From positions 25,607 through 59,638 of the forward strand of contig PLLX01000183.1 in NCBI GenBank assembly GCA_003141415.1: DNA of 34,032 nt, given 5' to 3'. Positions 24,301 to 33,052 of this stretch are shown in pieces. Under the pieces are notes generated by a model that was given only the letters and a program-made list of their open reading frames with translations, had not been told where the DNA came from and made no database searches. Numbering within the stretch: position 1 is the first letter of the stretch; each line of letters starts with the position of its first letter. The stretch comes from Bacteroidales bacterium (GTDB lineage: Bacteria > Bacteroidota > Bacteroidia > Bacteroidales > VadinHA17). Both the position numbers and the translations under genes were made by a program.

Positions 24301-26757
24301 ATGAATAAAGAGAAGGAAGACACCGGTAAAAAGAATACGAAACCCACAAAAGGTTCAGTAAAAACCAAATCCTTCTTAACGGATGAGAGGATCAAATTTG
24401 TTATAGGAATTCTCATTACAGGTTTTGCTTTATATCTCCTTTTGGCTTGTGTTGCATACCTCTTCTGGTGGAAAACTGATCAGAGCATACCTGATTCAGA
24501 CATAGTTTCAGGTCCTGATATCGCTGTAAAAAACTGGTCAGGTAAAAGCGGCCATTTCCTGGCTAAAATGATAATCGGCTACGGTTTTGGGTTTGGTGCA
24601 TTTTTTATTCCTCTGATCTTTGGTTCGATAGGACTATATCTCCTTAATTTTCCAAAAATAAAACCTTTTAAGCTTGTCGCAAAATTTACGTTTGCTGCAA
24701 TCATTCTTTCTCTGATACTCGGTTTCATATTTGGTCAGGCAAAGGGTTATCTGATGAGTGGTCCAGGTGGTGCCCAGGGATATGTGATCACAAGATGGAT
24801 GAATGCTTTTATGGGGATGATAGGAACCGGGGTTATTCTGGCCTTTATAACAATATCATATCTGGTTTTTGCATTGAGAGTCAAACCTGAGTCATTCGGG
24901 TTAAGGTTACCTTCATTTCTGAAGTTCAAAAAACATACTGATAATCAAACTATTGCTAAGGAATCAGATACTTTGACAGGTTCAGGGCCGGATTTAATAG
25001 TTCCGGAAATGAAATCCTCCGCTGATAAAGTGCATGATAACGACAAAGTTGAGTTTGTAGTACGAACAACAAAGCAATATGCTGAAACTGAGGATTTAGA
25101 TGAAGATATATCTGAAATATTCCCAACAGGTTCCATAATCCGCGATTTTGACAATGACAAACCAGACATCCCACATAGTGAAGAAGTACCGCTAAATATT
25201 ACCCGTCCAGAAGCAGTTGATACCCTTCCCGATCATGAGGTTGACAGAATAATGGGAGACTACGATCCGCGTCTTGATCTTTCGAAATATAAATTTCCTC
25301 CTGTATCAATTCTGAAAGAACATAAATCGGAAAGTGCCTTTGATAACACTGAAGTTTTTGAGAACAAAGAAAATATTATTAAAACTCTTGGTGATCATAA
25401 GATTAGTATAAAAAGTATCTCAGCGACTATAGGTCCTACGGTAACATTGTATGAGATTGTACCTGAGCGTGGGGTCAGGCTGGCACGTATTAAATCTCTT
25501 GAGGATGATATAGCCCTTAACCTCTCTGCTCTGGGGATAAGAATTATTGCACCGATTCCCGGAAGGGGAACGGTAGGTATCGAGGTTCCTAATAAAAAAC
25601 CCGAAATAGTATCTATGCGATCGCTCATTACTTCTAAAGCTTTCCAGGAGACAAAATTCGATTTAGCACTCGCACTGGGAAGAACCATAACAAATGAACC
25701 TTATATCGTCGATCTGACTAAAATGCCACACCTTCTTGTGGCCGGAGCTACCGGTCAGGGTAAGTCTGTCGGGATAAATGCAATTATAACTTCAATATTA
25801 TACAAGAAGCATCCAGCGGAGGTTAAATTTGTTCTCATTGATCCCAAAAGAGTGGAATTACCTCTGTATATTAAGATTGAAAGACATTTTCTTGCAAAGC
25901 TTCCTGACGAAGAGGATGCTATCATCACCGATACCCAGAAAGTTATTAAAACACTCAATTCATTATGCATTGAGATGGACAACAGACTGGAACTGCTTAA
26001 AGCCGCACAGTCGCGTAATATAAAGGAGTATAACGAGAAATTTATTTCAAGGAAACTTAGTCCTGAAAAAGGACATAAGTATCTTCCATACATAGTTTTA
26101 ATTATCGATGAATTTGCCGACTTGATAATGACAGCCGGCAGGGAAATAGAAGGGCCGATAGGCAGACTTGCTCAGCTCGCAAGGGCCATTGGTATACATC
26201 TGATTATCTCCACTCAGAGACCATCGGCAAATATCATTACCGGATTTATAAAGGCGAATTTCCCGACACGAATTGCTTTCCGCGTATTTTCATCTATAGA
26301 TTCACGTACGATTCTTGATGCCACCGGAGCAGACAGATTGGTTGGACGCGGTGATATGCTGGTTTCTTCAGGAAATGAGCCTGTGAGGGTTCAGTGTGCT
26401 TTCATAGACACTCCCGAAATAGAAGAGCTTACAGACTTTATCGGATCGCAGAAAGGTTATGCTGATGCAATGCATCTTCCGGAATATATAGACGATAGTG
26501 ATTCAGGTGCCCTTGATGTTGATCTGCGTAAAAGAGATCCCATGTTCGATGAAGCAGCACGGCTCGTTGTTCAGCATCAGCAAGGCTCTACCTCACTTAT
26601 CCAGAGAAAACTTTCAATAGGATATAACAGGGCAGGAAGAATTATAGACCAACTTGAGGCTGCAGGAGTTGTCGGACCCTTTGAAGGAAGCAAAGCCAGA
26701 GACGTTCTTTGTTCTGACTTTATCGCTTTGGAACAGATTTTGAAGCGTCTTGAGTAA
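24301..26757 (+). CDS. ftsK: DNA translocase FtsK
   Basis: An 818-residue septum-located DNA pump that clears chromosomes from the division site and activates XerCD recombination. Four transmembrane segments lie within about residues 32-190. A short acidic linker follows, then an alpha/beta motor domain with Walker A GATGQGKS (482-489) and Walker B LIIDE (600-604), STQRPS and the DATGAD segment. The C-terminal winged-helix gamma domain (about 755-818, STSLIQRKLSIGYNRAGRIIDQLE) reads orienting sites in DNA. The linker is short compared with E. coli FtsK (1329 residues) but usual for this phylum. A LolA-like gene begins 11 nt downstream. Confidence 0.97.
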   Translation: MNKEKEDTGKKNTKPTKGSVKTKSFLTDERIKFVIGILITGFALYLLLACVAYLFWWKTDQSIPDSDIVSGPDIAVKNWSGKSGHFLAKMIIGYGFGFGAFFIPLIFGSIGLYLLNFPKIKPFKLVAKFTFAAIILSLILGFIFGQAKGYLMSGPGGAQGYVITRWMNAFMGMIGTGVILAFITISYLVFALRVKPESFGLRLPSFLKFKKHTDNQTIAKESDTLTGSGPDLIVPEMKSSADKVHDNDKVEFVVRTTKQYAETEDLDEDISEIFPTGSIIRDFDNDKPDIPHSEEVPLNITRPEAVDTLPDHEVDRIMGDYDPRLDLSKYKFPPVSILKEHKSESAFDNTEVFENKENIIKTLGDHKISIKSISATIGPTVTLYEIVPERGVRLARIKSLEDDIALNLSALGIRIIAPIPGRGTVGIEVPNKKPEIVSMRSLITSKAFQETKFDLALALGRTITNEPYIVDLTKMPHLLVAGATGQGKSVGINAIITSILYKKHPAEVKFVLIDPKRVELPLYIKIERHFLAKLPDEEDAIITDTQKVIKTLNSLCIEMDNRLELLKAAQSRNIKEYNEKFISRKLSPEKGHKYLPYIVLIIDEFADLIMTAGREIEGPIGRLAQLARAIGIHLIISTQRPSANIITGFIKANFPTRIAFRVFSSIDSRTILDATGADRLVGRGDMLVSSGNEPVRVQCAFIDTPEIEELTDFIGSQKGYADAMHLPEYIDDSDSGALDVDLRKRDPMFDEAARLVVQHQQGSTSLIQRKLSIGYNRAGRIIDQLEAAGVVGPFEGSKARDVLCSDFIALEQILKRLE

Positions 26758-26768
26758 AAACAAGTAAG

Positions 26769-27407
26769 ATGAGATCCATTTCAGCCATTCTTTTTATTCG
26801 TCTTCTCTTTCCTATGAATACTTTCGGGCAGAATGATCAGGAAGCCATTAAGATTCTTGATAAATTCACCGAAAATGCACTTAAAGCACCTTCCGTATCG
26901 ATGAAATTCAAGCTGATAACGATTAACCAGACCGATAATACAATCGATACCTTAGCAGGATCGATAATTCTCAGTAAGGATAAGTTTAAACTTGATCTTC
27001 CTGATAATACCGTTTGGTTTAATGGTGAAACATCCTGGAGTTATCTTCCCGCTGAGAAAGAAGTAACAATTACTAAACCCGATAAGAAAGACGATACATT
27101 TCAGAGTCGTCCCTCATTGATTTTCTCAATGTACAAAAAAGGATATAAGAGCAGGCTGGTAGAAGAGAGATCAGATTCTTATATAATCGACCTTTATCCC
27201 GAAGATATAAAAAGTGAACTTCTTAGAGTCAGACTTTCAATTGGAAAAACTATTCTTAATCTCATTAGTCTTGAGTATAAGAGAAGGGATGGTGTTATAG
27301 TCACGCTGCATGTCAATGAATATGACCTGAAAGTAAAACCTGAACCCGGTACTTTTGTCTTTCAGCCAGGAAATTTCAAAGATGTTGAGGTTATTGATAT
27401 GCGTTAA
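26769..27407 (+). CDS. LolA-like outer membrane lipoprotein carrier
   Basis: A 212-residue periplasmic protein with a signal peptide (about 1-20, ending TFGQ) and the LolA half-barrel pattern: an opening helix (DQEAIKILDKFTENALK), then strands such as AGSIILSKDKFKLDLPDN, TVWFNGETSWSYLPAEKEVTI and, later, LISLEYKRRDG. LolA carries lipoproteins from the inner to the outer membrane. It is 11 nt after ftsK and shares its transcript, an order I recall from other Bacteroidota. Its stop overlaps the convergent HD-protein gene by 4 nt. Sequence identity to proteobacterial LolA is low, hence no symbol. Confidence 0.85.
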   Translation: MRSISAILFIRLLFPMNTFGQNDQEAIKILDKFTENALKAPSVSMKFKLITINQTDNTIDTLAGSIILSKDKFKLDLPDNTVWFNGETSWSYLPAEKEVTITKPDKKDDTFQSRPSLIFSMYKKGYKSRLVEERSDSYIIDLYPEDIKSELLRVRLSIGKTILNLISLEYKRRDGVIVTLHVNEYDLKVKPEPGTFVFQPGNFKDVEVIDMR

Positions 27408-28804
27408 TCCGTTGAAAAGTCTCTTTCAGGGTATGCTACTCGTATATGATATATATTGGAAAGTCTTTTCTTAAAGGCACTTTTAATATCAGAAATATCT
27501 TTGAAAGTAAGTGGAATATCTGAAAACTGTCCATCTTGTTCCTGGAGGTAAACTATTCTTTCAACCAATTCACTTATAGATTCTTCTGTATATTTTACAA
27601 GACTTCGTGAAGAGGCTTCCACAGCATCAGCCATCATAATAACAGCTGTTTCTTTTGAAAATGGTTTTGGACCCGGATATGTAAATTCTTTCTCCCTGCT
27701 GGTATCCCATGGGTGCATGTCGGTGTATTTCTTGAAAAAGAAGTAAGCGACGGTAGTCCCGTGATGTGTCCTGATAAAGTCAATAATCTGGACAGGAAGC
27801 TTGAAATTTTTTGCCAGTATTACTCCGTTCCTGACGTGATTTATGATAACCCTGACGCTATCCTCAGGATTAAGATTATCGTGGGGACTTAATCCATCAG
27901 TTTGATTTTCAATATAATAACTTGGGTTTGCAATTTTACCGATATCATGATATAGTGCACCTGTTCTCACAAGAAGAAGATTGGCACCAGTTATTCTGGC
28001 TGCCTCCTCAGCGAGGTTAGCAACCTGTAATGAATGCTGGAATGATCCGGGAGCTCCCTCGGCCAGTTTTCGCAACAATGGTTGATTCGTGTCTGCAAGT
28101 TCAAGCAATGTATTATCTGAAAGAAACAGGAATTTTGTTTCAAAAAGAAGTATAATAGGATAACTTATCAGAACAAGTAATCCGTTGGCTCCAAACAGGT
28201 AAAAGGCGGACAATCTTACATTATTAAAAGTTCCATCGTGCATTAAGCTTAAGCCTAAATAAAGAGCTGAATAACTGATTATTACTGATAAAGCGGTGAA
28301 AATAAATTTAGCACGCCTGTAAATATTTGTCAATGTGAATATTGCAACCATACCCGAAATAAAACTCATAAATATGTACACGAACGGATCGTGAACCATA
28401 AATCCGCAAAGCATAATAGTTATCAGCAGGATAAACAATGCAAGTCTGGCATCGTAAAATGTTCGGACAACAACCGGAATAATTACAACCGGAATTAGAA
28501 ACAATACATTTTGATTAGCAAAAGTTATTGCAATCCTGGTTAATGAAACGAAAGAGAGGATCATAAGAATAATAAAAAGTGTTTTACGTGTTACGCCAAG
28601 TACCTCGGAACGGAAATGAGAAAGGAAAAGCCAAAGTATAAGATAACATGACGAAACCAGAATAAGAATCCCAAATATTCTGATCCAATTCTCTTTTGAT
28701 TCGTGTGGCCAGATCACAACAACGATTATCGTACTTAGTATGAAATAAATAAGATTTAAAAAGTATTTTCTGGTTGGCTTCCAAACATTCTGAATTTCAG
28801 ACAT
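27404..28804 (-). CDS. Membrane HD-domain phosphodiesterase (7TM-HD, PgpH-like), short form
   Basis: A 466-residue inner-membrane protein. Seven to eight transmembrane segments fill residues 17-222 and a cytoplasmic HD domain follows. The metal-binding set is visible: His257, His286-Asp287 in LYHDIGK, His323, His347 or 348, and Asp in the ADAVEASSRS motif near 394. PgpH relatives hydrolyse cyclic-di-AMP. In those proteins, a large extracellular domain lies between the first and second membrane helices; here only about eight residues (PHESKENW, 33-40) are left, and total length is about 200 residues less than relatives I recall. The ATG at 28804 is preferred over TTG 28840, which lies inside a -7 box. 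Convergent with lolA. Confidence 0.88.
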   Translation of the reverse strand: MSEIQNVWKPTRKYFLNLIYFILSTIIVVVIWPHESKENWIRIFGILILVSSCYLILWLFLSHFRSEVLGVTRKTLFIILMILSFVSLTRIAITFANQNVLFLIPVVIIPVVVRTFYDARLALFILLITIMLCGFMVHDPFVYIFMSFISGMVAIFTLTNIYRRAKFIFTALSVIISYSALYLGLSLMHDGTFNNVRLSAFYLFGANGLLVLISYPIILLFETKFLFLSDNTLLELADTNQPLLRKLAEGAPGSFQHSLQVANLAEEAARITGANLLLVRTGALYHDIGKIANPSYYIENQTDGLSPHDNLNPEDSVRVIINHVRNGVILAKNFKLPVQIIDFIRTHHGTTVAYFFFKKYTDMHPWDTSREKEFTYPGPKPFSKETAVIMMADAVEASSRSLVKYTEESISELVERIVYLQEQDGQFSDIPLTFKDISDIKSAFKKRLSNIYHIRVAYPERDFSTD

Positions 28805-28837
28805 TGGCGGTTTATTTGATAACCTGGTTTCAAATGG

Positions 28838-28845
28838 CAAAAATA
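28838..28845 (-). promoter_or_regulatory. -7 box (TATTTTTG) of the HD-protein gene
   Basis: On the minus strand this fully matches TAnnTTTG and ends 33 nt before the ATG at 28804. A clear TTTG at the -33 position is missing. Confidence 0.45.
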
Positions 28846-28887
28846 AATCAAAATTTCTGGGAATTATAACAATAATTTGTTAAATAG

Positions 28888-28918
28888 TGTAGAGACAGAT
28901 CCGGGACCTGTCTCTACA
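28888..28918. repeat. Perfect 11-bp hairpin (TGTAGAGACAG)
   Basis: TGTAGAGACAG (28888-28898) pairs exactly with CTGTCTCTACA (28908-28918) around a 9-nt GC-rich loop. It lies between divergent genes for the HD protein and the NlpC/P60 peptidase, so it is not a 3' terminator for either. Similar TGTAGAGAC hairpins recur in other bacterial genomes as dispersed repeats. Confidence 0.8.
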
Positions 28919-28971
28919 AACGAAACCTAATAACCATAAAGGTTTCAATGAATGAATTTCAGGATATTTAC

Positions 28972-28979
28972 TAATTTTG
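28972..28979 (+). promoter_or_regulatory. -7 box (TAATTTTG) of the NlpC/P60 gene
   Basis: A full match to TAnnTTTG 17 nt before the ATG at 28997. It lies inside the longer reading frame that would start at 28952, so the shorter start is preferred. No TTTG at -33. Confidence 0.45.
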
Positions 28980-28996
28980 AGACAAATAATAGGTAT

Positions 28997-29758
28997 ATGG
29001 AAATTTATATATGTGAGAATGTTTTCGTACCGCTAAGATCTGGTCCGTCACATAAGACTGAGATGCTGAGCCAGATACTGTTTGGTGAAAAATATTCTGT
29101 TATTGATAAGGCAGGTACCTGGATGAAAATCGAAACAATATTCGACAAGTATATGGGATGGATCGACATGGATCATCTTCAACACTCACCTGTTAAAACC
29201 AACTCCTCCGGACATGTACTGAACAGGTCCCTTCTCTGTTACAAAAAAGATAAGACAAAAATGGTACTTGAAGCAGGATGTGAAGTATTCAATCCCGAAT
29301 TCGAAGAAAAAGTATTTTTTGTTGGTAAAAATCAGTATACGACAAGTAATGGATTCAGTAACAATTATATATCAACGAATGACTCTTTTGCTGAAACAGC
29401 TGTAAAATACATCAACAGTCCCTACATCTGGGGAGGCAGGATACCTTCGGGAATAGATTGTTCCGGACTTACCCAGCTTGTTTATAAAATTCAGGGAATT
29501 CCGATTCCACGTGATAGCTGGAAGCAGGCCGAGACAGGTAAAAATATTGACTTCATTGACCAGACTGAGCCGGGGGATCTGGTTTTTTTTGATAATGAGA
29601 GGGGGCGTATCTCACATGTAGGGATGATTTTATCAAAAGGATTGGTCATCCATGCATCTGGCAGAGTAAGAATTGATTCAATCGATCACCAGGGGATATT
29701 CAAGCCTGAAATCAATGGGTATTCTCACAAATTAAGGACAATCAGAAGAATTCTGTAG
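28997..29758 (+). CDS. NlpC/P60 cysteine peptidase with SH3b domains
   Basis: A 253-residue protein. Residues 1-110 form two SH3-like domains (ENVFVPLRSGPSHKTEML, then the second after GHVLNRSLLCYK), and 130-253 the NlpC/P60 (C40) domain. The catalytic set is Cys155 in GIDCSGLTQ, His207 in ISHVGM and His219 in VIHASG. There is no signal peptide, so it probably works in the cytoplasm, like the YkfC-type enzymes that cut L-Ala-gamma-D-Glu-linked murein peptides during wall recycling. The start at 28997 is chosen because its first residues begin the SH3 strand and the promoter box is just upstream. Convergent with the formiminotransferase gene. Confidence 0.9.
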   Translation: MEIYICENVFVPLRSGPSHKTEMLSQILFGEKYSVIDKAGTWMKIETIFDKYMGWIDMDHLQHSPVKTNSSGHVLNRSLLCYKKDKTKMVLEAGCEVFNPEFEEKVFFVGKNQYTTSNGFSNNYISTNDSFAETAVKYINSPYIWGGRIPSGIDCSGLTQLVYKIQGIPIPRDSWKQAETGKNIDFIDQTEPGDLVFFDNERGRISHVGMILSKGLVIHASGRVRIDSIDHQGIFKPEINGYSHKLRTIRRIL

Positions 29759-29768
29759 TTATTAAGAG

Positions 29769-29822
29769 GTTGCATGGTGCAGGCATTGACTATCAGGCAC
29801 CCTGTACCTTGCACCCTGCAAC
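29769..29822. repeat. Inverted repeat between convergent genes (GTTGCA/TGCAAC)
   Basis: GTTGCATGGTGCAGG (29769-29783) pairs imperfectly with CCTTGCACCCTGCAAC (29807-29822). The right arm also steps in heptamers (CCTGTAC, CTTGCAC, CCTGCAA). It lies about 10 nt from the stop codons of both flanking convergent genes, so it may act as a two-way terminator. Confidence 0.65.
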
Positions 29823-29832
29823 ATGAAAATGG

Positions 29833-31527
29833 TTACTGAATTTTGATATGAGAATTAATACTTATAAGGATTGCCTCCTCTGCACCAATAGCTTTTGATT
29901 CTAAATCCTCACCTCTTGCAATTACAGTGTTTACAAAACCTTTATCTATTAGTCCCGAGGCATTGATCTTAACATTCAGGTATGCTCCTCTGATGCATGA
30001 CAGGAGCGCTATTGCCCCCACTCCTGCATCACTTATAGAATTAGGATTCCCCTTCTCGACCATTTCACTGATTAGTTCAAAACCTAATAATGCAGTTTCC
30101 ATAACTTTTAGGGGGACAAGAGTTGCAAATTTTGTTGCTTCCTGAATTGCCACATCTCTTAATTTCTTTTCTTCTTCAGATTTTTTCGGAAGTGAAAATG
30201 CTTCCATTATCTTATTGAAAGCCCACGTATCCTCATTGACCATCTGCAAGAGATTATTTTGAATTGTTTTACCCTTTTCCGCCCAGTCTGAAAACTCTTT
30301 CCACCGATCGTCCCATCCTCTTTTGTGACTCGACAGATTAGCAACCATTGTACCAAGTGCGACCCCAAGTGCTCCCATATAGGCCGAAACAGAACCTCCC
30401 CCGGGAGCAGGTGACTCGGAAGCAGTCTCATCCATGAATTCTTTCAGATTCATGTTTGTCAGTTTATGTTCACTTTTATCAGCCATAACATATTCAATTA
30501 CTTTTTCTTCAGGTTTAAAGTGATGGATATCATTTAGTCCCATTGATCTTATAGCTATCTTAATCAACTCATCATCGGATACTCCGGCGGACCGTTTCTG
30601 CTTAGCAAGATAGTGACGTCCTGCATCGAGTAAAGATTTCAGAGGAATCAAACCTACAAGTTCAGATCCTGTAACTCTTACACCCCTGGCATCTGCTTTA
30701 CTGCATACTTCATCGAATGCAATATGAACAGGTGTCACTGAGATATTTGTAAGATTCATAGAAATCTGGGCTATTCCGTATTCTTCAATATACCAGCCGA
30801 TTGCTTTTACAGATTTCAATGAACCGGGTATCATGACTTTTTCACCATTTTCATCCTTCATAATCTTCCCGGTAACGCTATTGCCTTCTCTTTCAGGCCG
30901 TCCCTTTTCTCTCACATCGTAAGCTATTTCATTTGCCCGTCTGGTGGATGTAGTGTTAAGATTCACATTAAAAGCAACAAGAAAGTCTCGTGCACCAACG
31001 GCAGTAGCGCCCGATCGTTCATTGAATTCAGAAGGACCAAAATCGGGCTTCCATTCCGGATCAGAAAGCTTTTCCCTTAGTCCCTCATATTCGCCTGATC
31101 TGCAGTTTGCAAGGTTTCTTCTCTCCAGGCTTCTGGCTGCATTCTCATAGCAGTAAACAGGTATACTCAATTCATTTCCAATCCTTTCAGCAACTCTGTG
31201 AGCAATCGAAACAGCCTCTTCCATTGTTATTCCCGAAACAGGTACAAATGGGCAAACATCTGTAGCGCCCATTCGTGGATGCGCTCCATGATGTTTTGAC
31301 ATATCAATAACCTCTGAAGCCTTTTCAACGGACCTGAATGCTGCTTCTGAAACCGCTTCGGGGTTTCCTACAAAAGTTACTACTGTTCTGTTTGTGTCTT
31401 GGCCAGGGTCCACATCAAGCAATTTCACTCCCTCCACCGCTTCAATAACATCAGTTATCTGCTTTATTATTCCCATATCCCGACCCTCACTGAAATTCGG
31501 TACACATTCGATTATCTTCTTCTCCAT
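29833..31527 (-). CDS. ftcD: Glutamate formimidoyltransferase / formimidoyltetrahydrofolate cyclodeaminase
   Basis: A 564-residue bifunctional enzyme. The first part, to about residue 320, is the formiminotransferase (IIECVPNFSEGRD, the HHGAHPRMGATDVCPFVP loop with the catalytic His, then RRANEIAYDVREKGRPE), moving the formimino group from N-formimino-glutamate to tetrahydrofolate. The last part, about 345-564, is the cyclodeaminase (FMDETASESPAPGGGSVSA and MVANLSSHKRG), which gives methenyl-THF and ammonia. The fused arrangement, as in animals, channels the intermediate. It completes histidine breakdown after HutI, encoded just upstream on the same strand. The ATG at 31527 is preferred over TTG 31563. 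Confidence 0.96.
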   Translation of the reverse strand: MEKKIIECVPNFSEGRDMGIIKQITDVIEAVEGVKLLDVDPGQDTNRTVVTFVGNPEAVSEAAFRSVEKASEVIDMSKHHGAHPRMGATDVCPFVPVSGITMEEAVSIAHRVAERIGNELSIPVYCYENAARSLERRNLANCRSGEYEGLREKLSDPEWKPDFGPSEFNERSGATAVGARDFLVAFNVNLNTTSTRRANEIAYDVREKGRPEREGNSVTGKIMKDENGEKVMIPGSLKSVKAIGWYIEEYGIAQISMNLTNISVTPVHIAFDEVCSKADARGVRVTGSELVGLIPLKSLLDAGRHYLAKQKRSAGVSDDELIKIAIRSMGLNDIHHFKPEEKVIEYVMADKSEHKLTNMNLKEFMDETASESPAPGGGSVSAYMGALGVALGTMVANLSSHKRGWDDRWKEFSDWAEKGKTIQNNLLQMVNEDTWAFNKIMEAFSLPKKSEEEKKLRDVAIQEATKFATLVPLKVMETALLGFELISEMVEKGNPNSISDAGVGAIALLSCIRGAYLNVKINASGLIDKGFVNTVIARGEDLESKAIGAEEAILISINSHIKIQ

Positions 31528-31583
31528 ATAATTATAATTACTTGAATTACCTCTGTGGAACAAAATAAAGAACCTGTTTTTTT

Positions 31584-31681
31584 ACTACAAAGGCTCACAA
31601 AGTGTATAACTAAGGCACACTAAGGTTTAATTGATTTCCCTTTGTGCTGTTTTGTGTAAACCTTTGAGTTCCTTTGTGGTT
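31584..31681. repeat. Long imperfect hairpin with ACAAAGG/CCTTTGT arms
   Basis: The left arm (31584-31626) has units like ACTACAAAGG, CTCACAAAG and ACACTAAGG, and the right arm (31638-31680) units like CCCTTTGTG, TTTTGTG, CCTTTGAG and CCTTTGTGG. They pair over about 43 nt with mismatches and an 11-nt loop. It lies between hutI and the formiminotransferase gene, touches the hutI stop codon (31680-31682), and its left CCTTTG (minus strand) lies 19 nt upstream of a near -7 box TTATTTTG (31568-31561), so it may help form the ftcD promoter. Confidence 0.75.
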
Positions 31682-32951
31682 AAATTATTCTGCTTATAAT
31701 CTTTCCTTTTAATATTACTGTCTCAATCAGGTTACTTCCAAAAGCATACGGCATAAATTCATATGATGGTATTTCTTTGGTAATAAATACATTAGCTACC
31801 TTACCTATTGCAATTGATCCATGTGTTTCGGAAATACCCATTGCATAAGCCGAATTGATTGTTATTGCATTTATCACCTCTTCAGGAAGCATTCTTAATT
31901 TAATACAACCCAGGGACATTATAAAGTTCATATTACCAGATGGTGACGAACCAGGGTTATAATCCGATGCAAGAGCTATCGGTAAACCGGCATCAATCAT
32001 CTTCCTGACCGGAGGATCTGACATACCCAGGAAAAAGGCTGATCCGGGTAGTAGTGTGGGCATCGTTTCCGATCCTTTAAGTGAATTTATTTCGTCATCA
32101 CCTGAAAATTCCAAATGATCAACGGAGAGGGCATTGTATTTTACGCCAGTCTGAATACCTCCTGAATAATCCAGCTCATTTGCATGGAGTTTAGCAATCA
32201 GTCCATATTTTATACCTGTCATTAAAATCCTTTCTGTATCCTCAACCGTAAAGAAGTCCCTATCGCAGAAAACATCTATAAAATCAGCGAGATCCAGGGA
32301 AGCGACTATAGGTATCATTTCGTTTATAATCAGATCAACATACTTTTCCCTTCTGTTTTTATACTCTTCAGGAAATGCATGTGCACCCAGAAAAGTAGCT
32401 TTTATTTCTATCGGACTGGTTTCTTTTATTCTTCTGATTACCCTCAGCATCTTCAATTCATCAGCCAGGTTCAGACCATAACCACTTTTTATTTCGACTG
32501 CACCTGTGCCTAATGAAATTATTTCATTTATCCTGCCAAGAGATTGAATAAACAGCTCATCTTCTGATGTTTCATGAAGCCTCCTTGCTGAGCTGAGTAT
32601 TCCACCTCCCCGTCTTGCTATCTCTGCATATGATAATCCGCGGATTTTGTCGGTATATTCTATTTCGCGGCTCCCTGAATAAACAAGATGAGTATGAGAA
32701 TCACAGAATGAAGGAAAAACAAATCTGCCGGTTGCATCAACAGTTTCAGCTTTCTGATTATGAATAAATGTTTTGCTGCTTTTAAGGTCCATCATCTTGC
32801 CAAACTCAGTGATCAGACCATCTCTGATATAGAGATAAGCATCATTTATTGAGGAAATTTCAGACATCTCAGCTCCACAAACTTTTAATCTTGGTAAATC
32901 TTCTGTCTGAACAAGACACTTTATATTTTTAATCAGTAAACCAGTAAGCAT
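31680..32951 (-). CDS. hutI: Imidazolonepropionase
   Basis: A 423-residue amidohydrolase of the third step of histidine breakdown, opening 4-imidazolone-5-propanoate to N-formimino-glutamate. Metal ligands and active site are visible: His86 and His88 in DSHTH, His191 in GAHAFP, His256 in LHANELD and Asp330 in ASDYNPGSSP. The N-terminal 60 and C-terminal 40 residues form the small beta-sandwich of the family. The fused formiminotransferase-cyclodeaminase gene follows on the same strand, 152 nt away with a long hairpin between. hutH and hutU are not in the window. ATG at 32951 with no ribosome site. Confidence 0.96.
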   Translation of the reverse strand: MLTGLLIKNIKCLVQTEDLPRLKVCGAEMSEISSINDAYLYIRDGLITEFGKMMDLKSSKTFIHNQKAETVDATGRFVFPSFCDSHTHLVYSGSREIEYTDKIRGLSYAEIARRGGGILSSARRLHETSEDELFIQSLGRINEIISLGTGAVEIKSGYGLNLADELKMLRVIRRIKETSPIEIKATFLGAHAFPEEYKNRREKYVDLIINEMIPIVASLDLADFIDVFCDRDFFTVEDTERILMTGIKYGLIAKLHANELDYSGGIQTGVKYNALSVDHLEFSGDDEINSLKGSETMPTLLPGSAFFLGMSDPPVRKMIDAGLPIALASDYNPGSSPSGNMNFIMSLGCIKLRMLPEEVINAITINSAYAMGISETHGSIAIGKVANVFITKEIPSYEFMPYAFGSNLIETVILKGKIISRII

Positions 32952-33052
32952 TTAGTCGTATAAATATTGTCCTAAGGTAGCAAATATTAAAAAAAATGAC
33001 CGTTATTTCCATTTTTCTTTATCTTTAGCGATACGAACCAAACCTATAACCT

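Noticed and set aside
31528-31563. TTG start adding 12 residues to the formiminotransferase; similar TTG starts at 9123, 13181, 16369 and 28840
   Set aside because: Each has an ATG just downstream that begins at the conserved N-terminus, and several TTGs overlap a promoter box.
32969-32981. GTCCTAAGGTAGC, a 13-nt match to the core of the 23S rRNA site cut by I-CeuI
   Set aside because: The match stops outside this core and there is no rRNA around it; it lies in the short hutI leader region and is best seen as chance.
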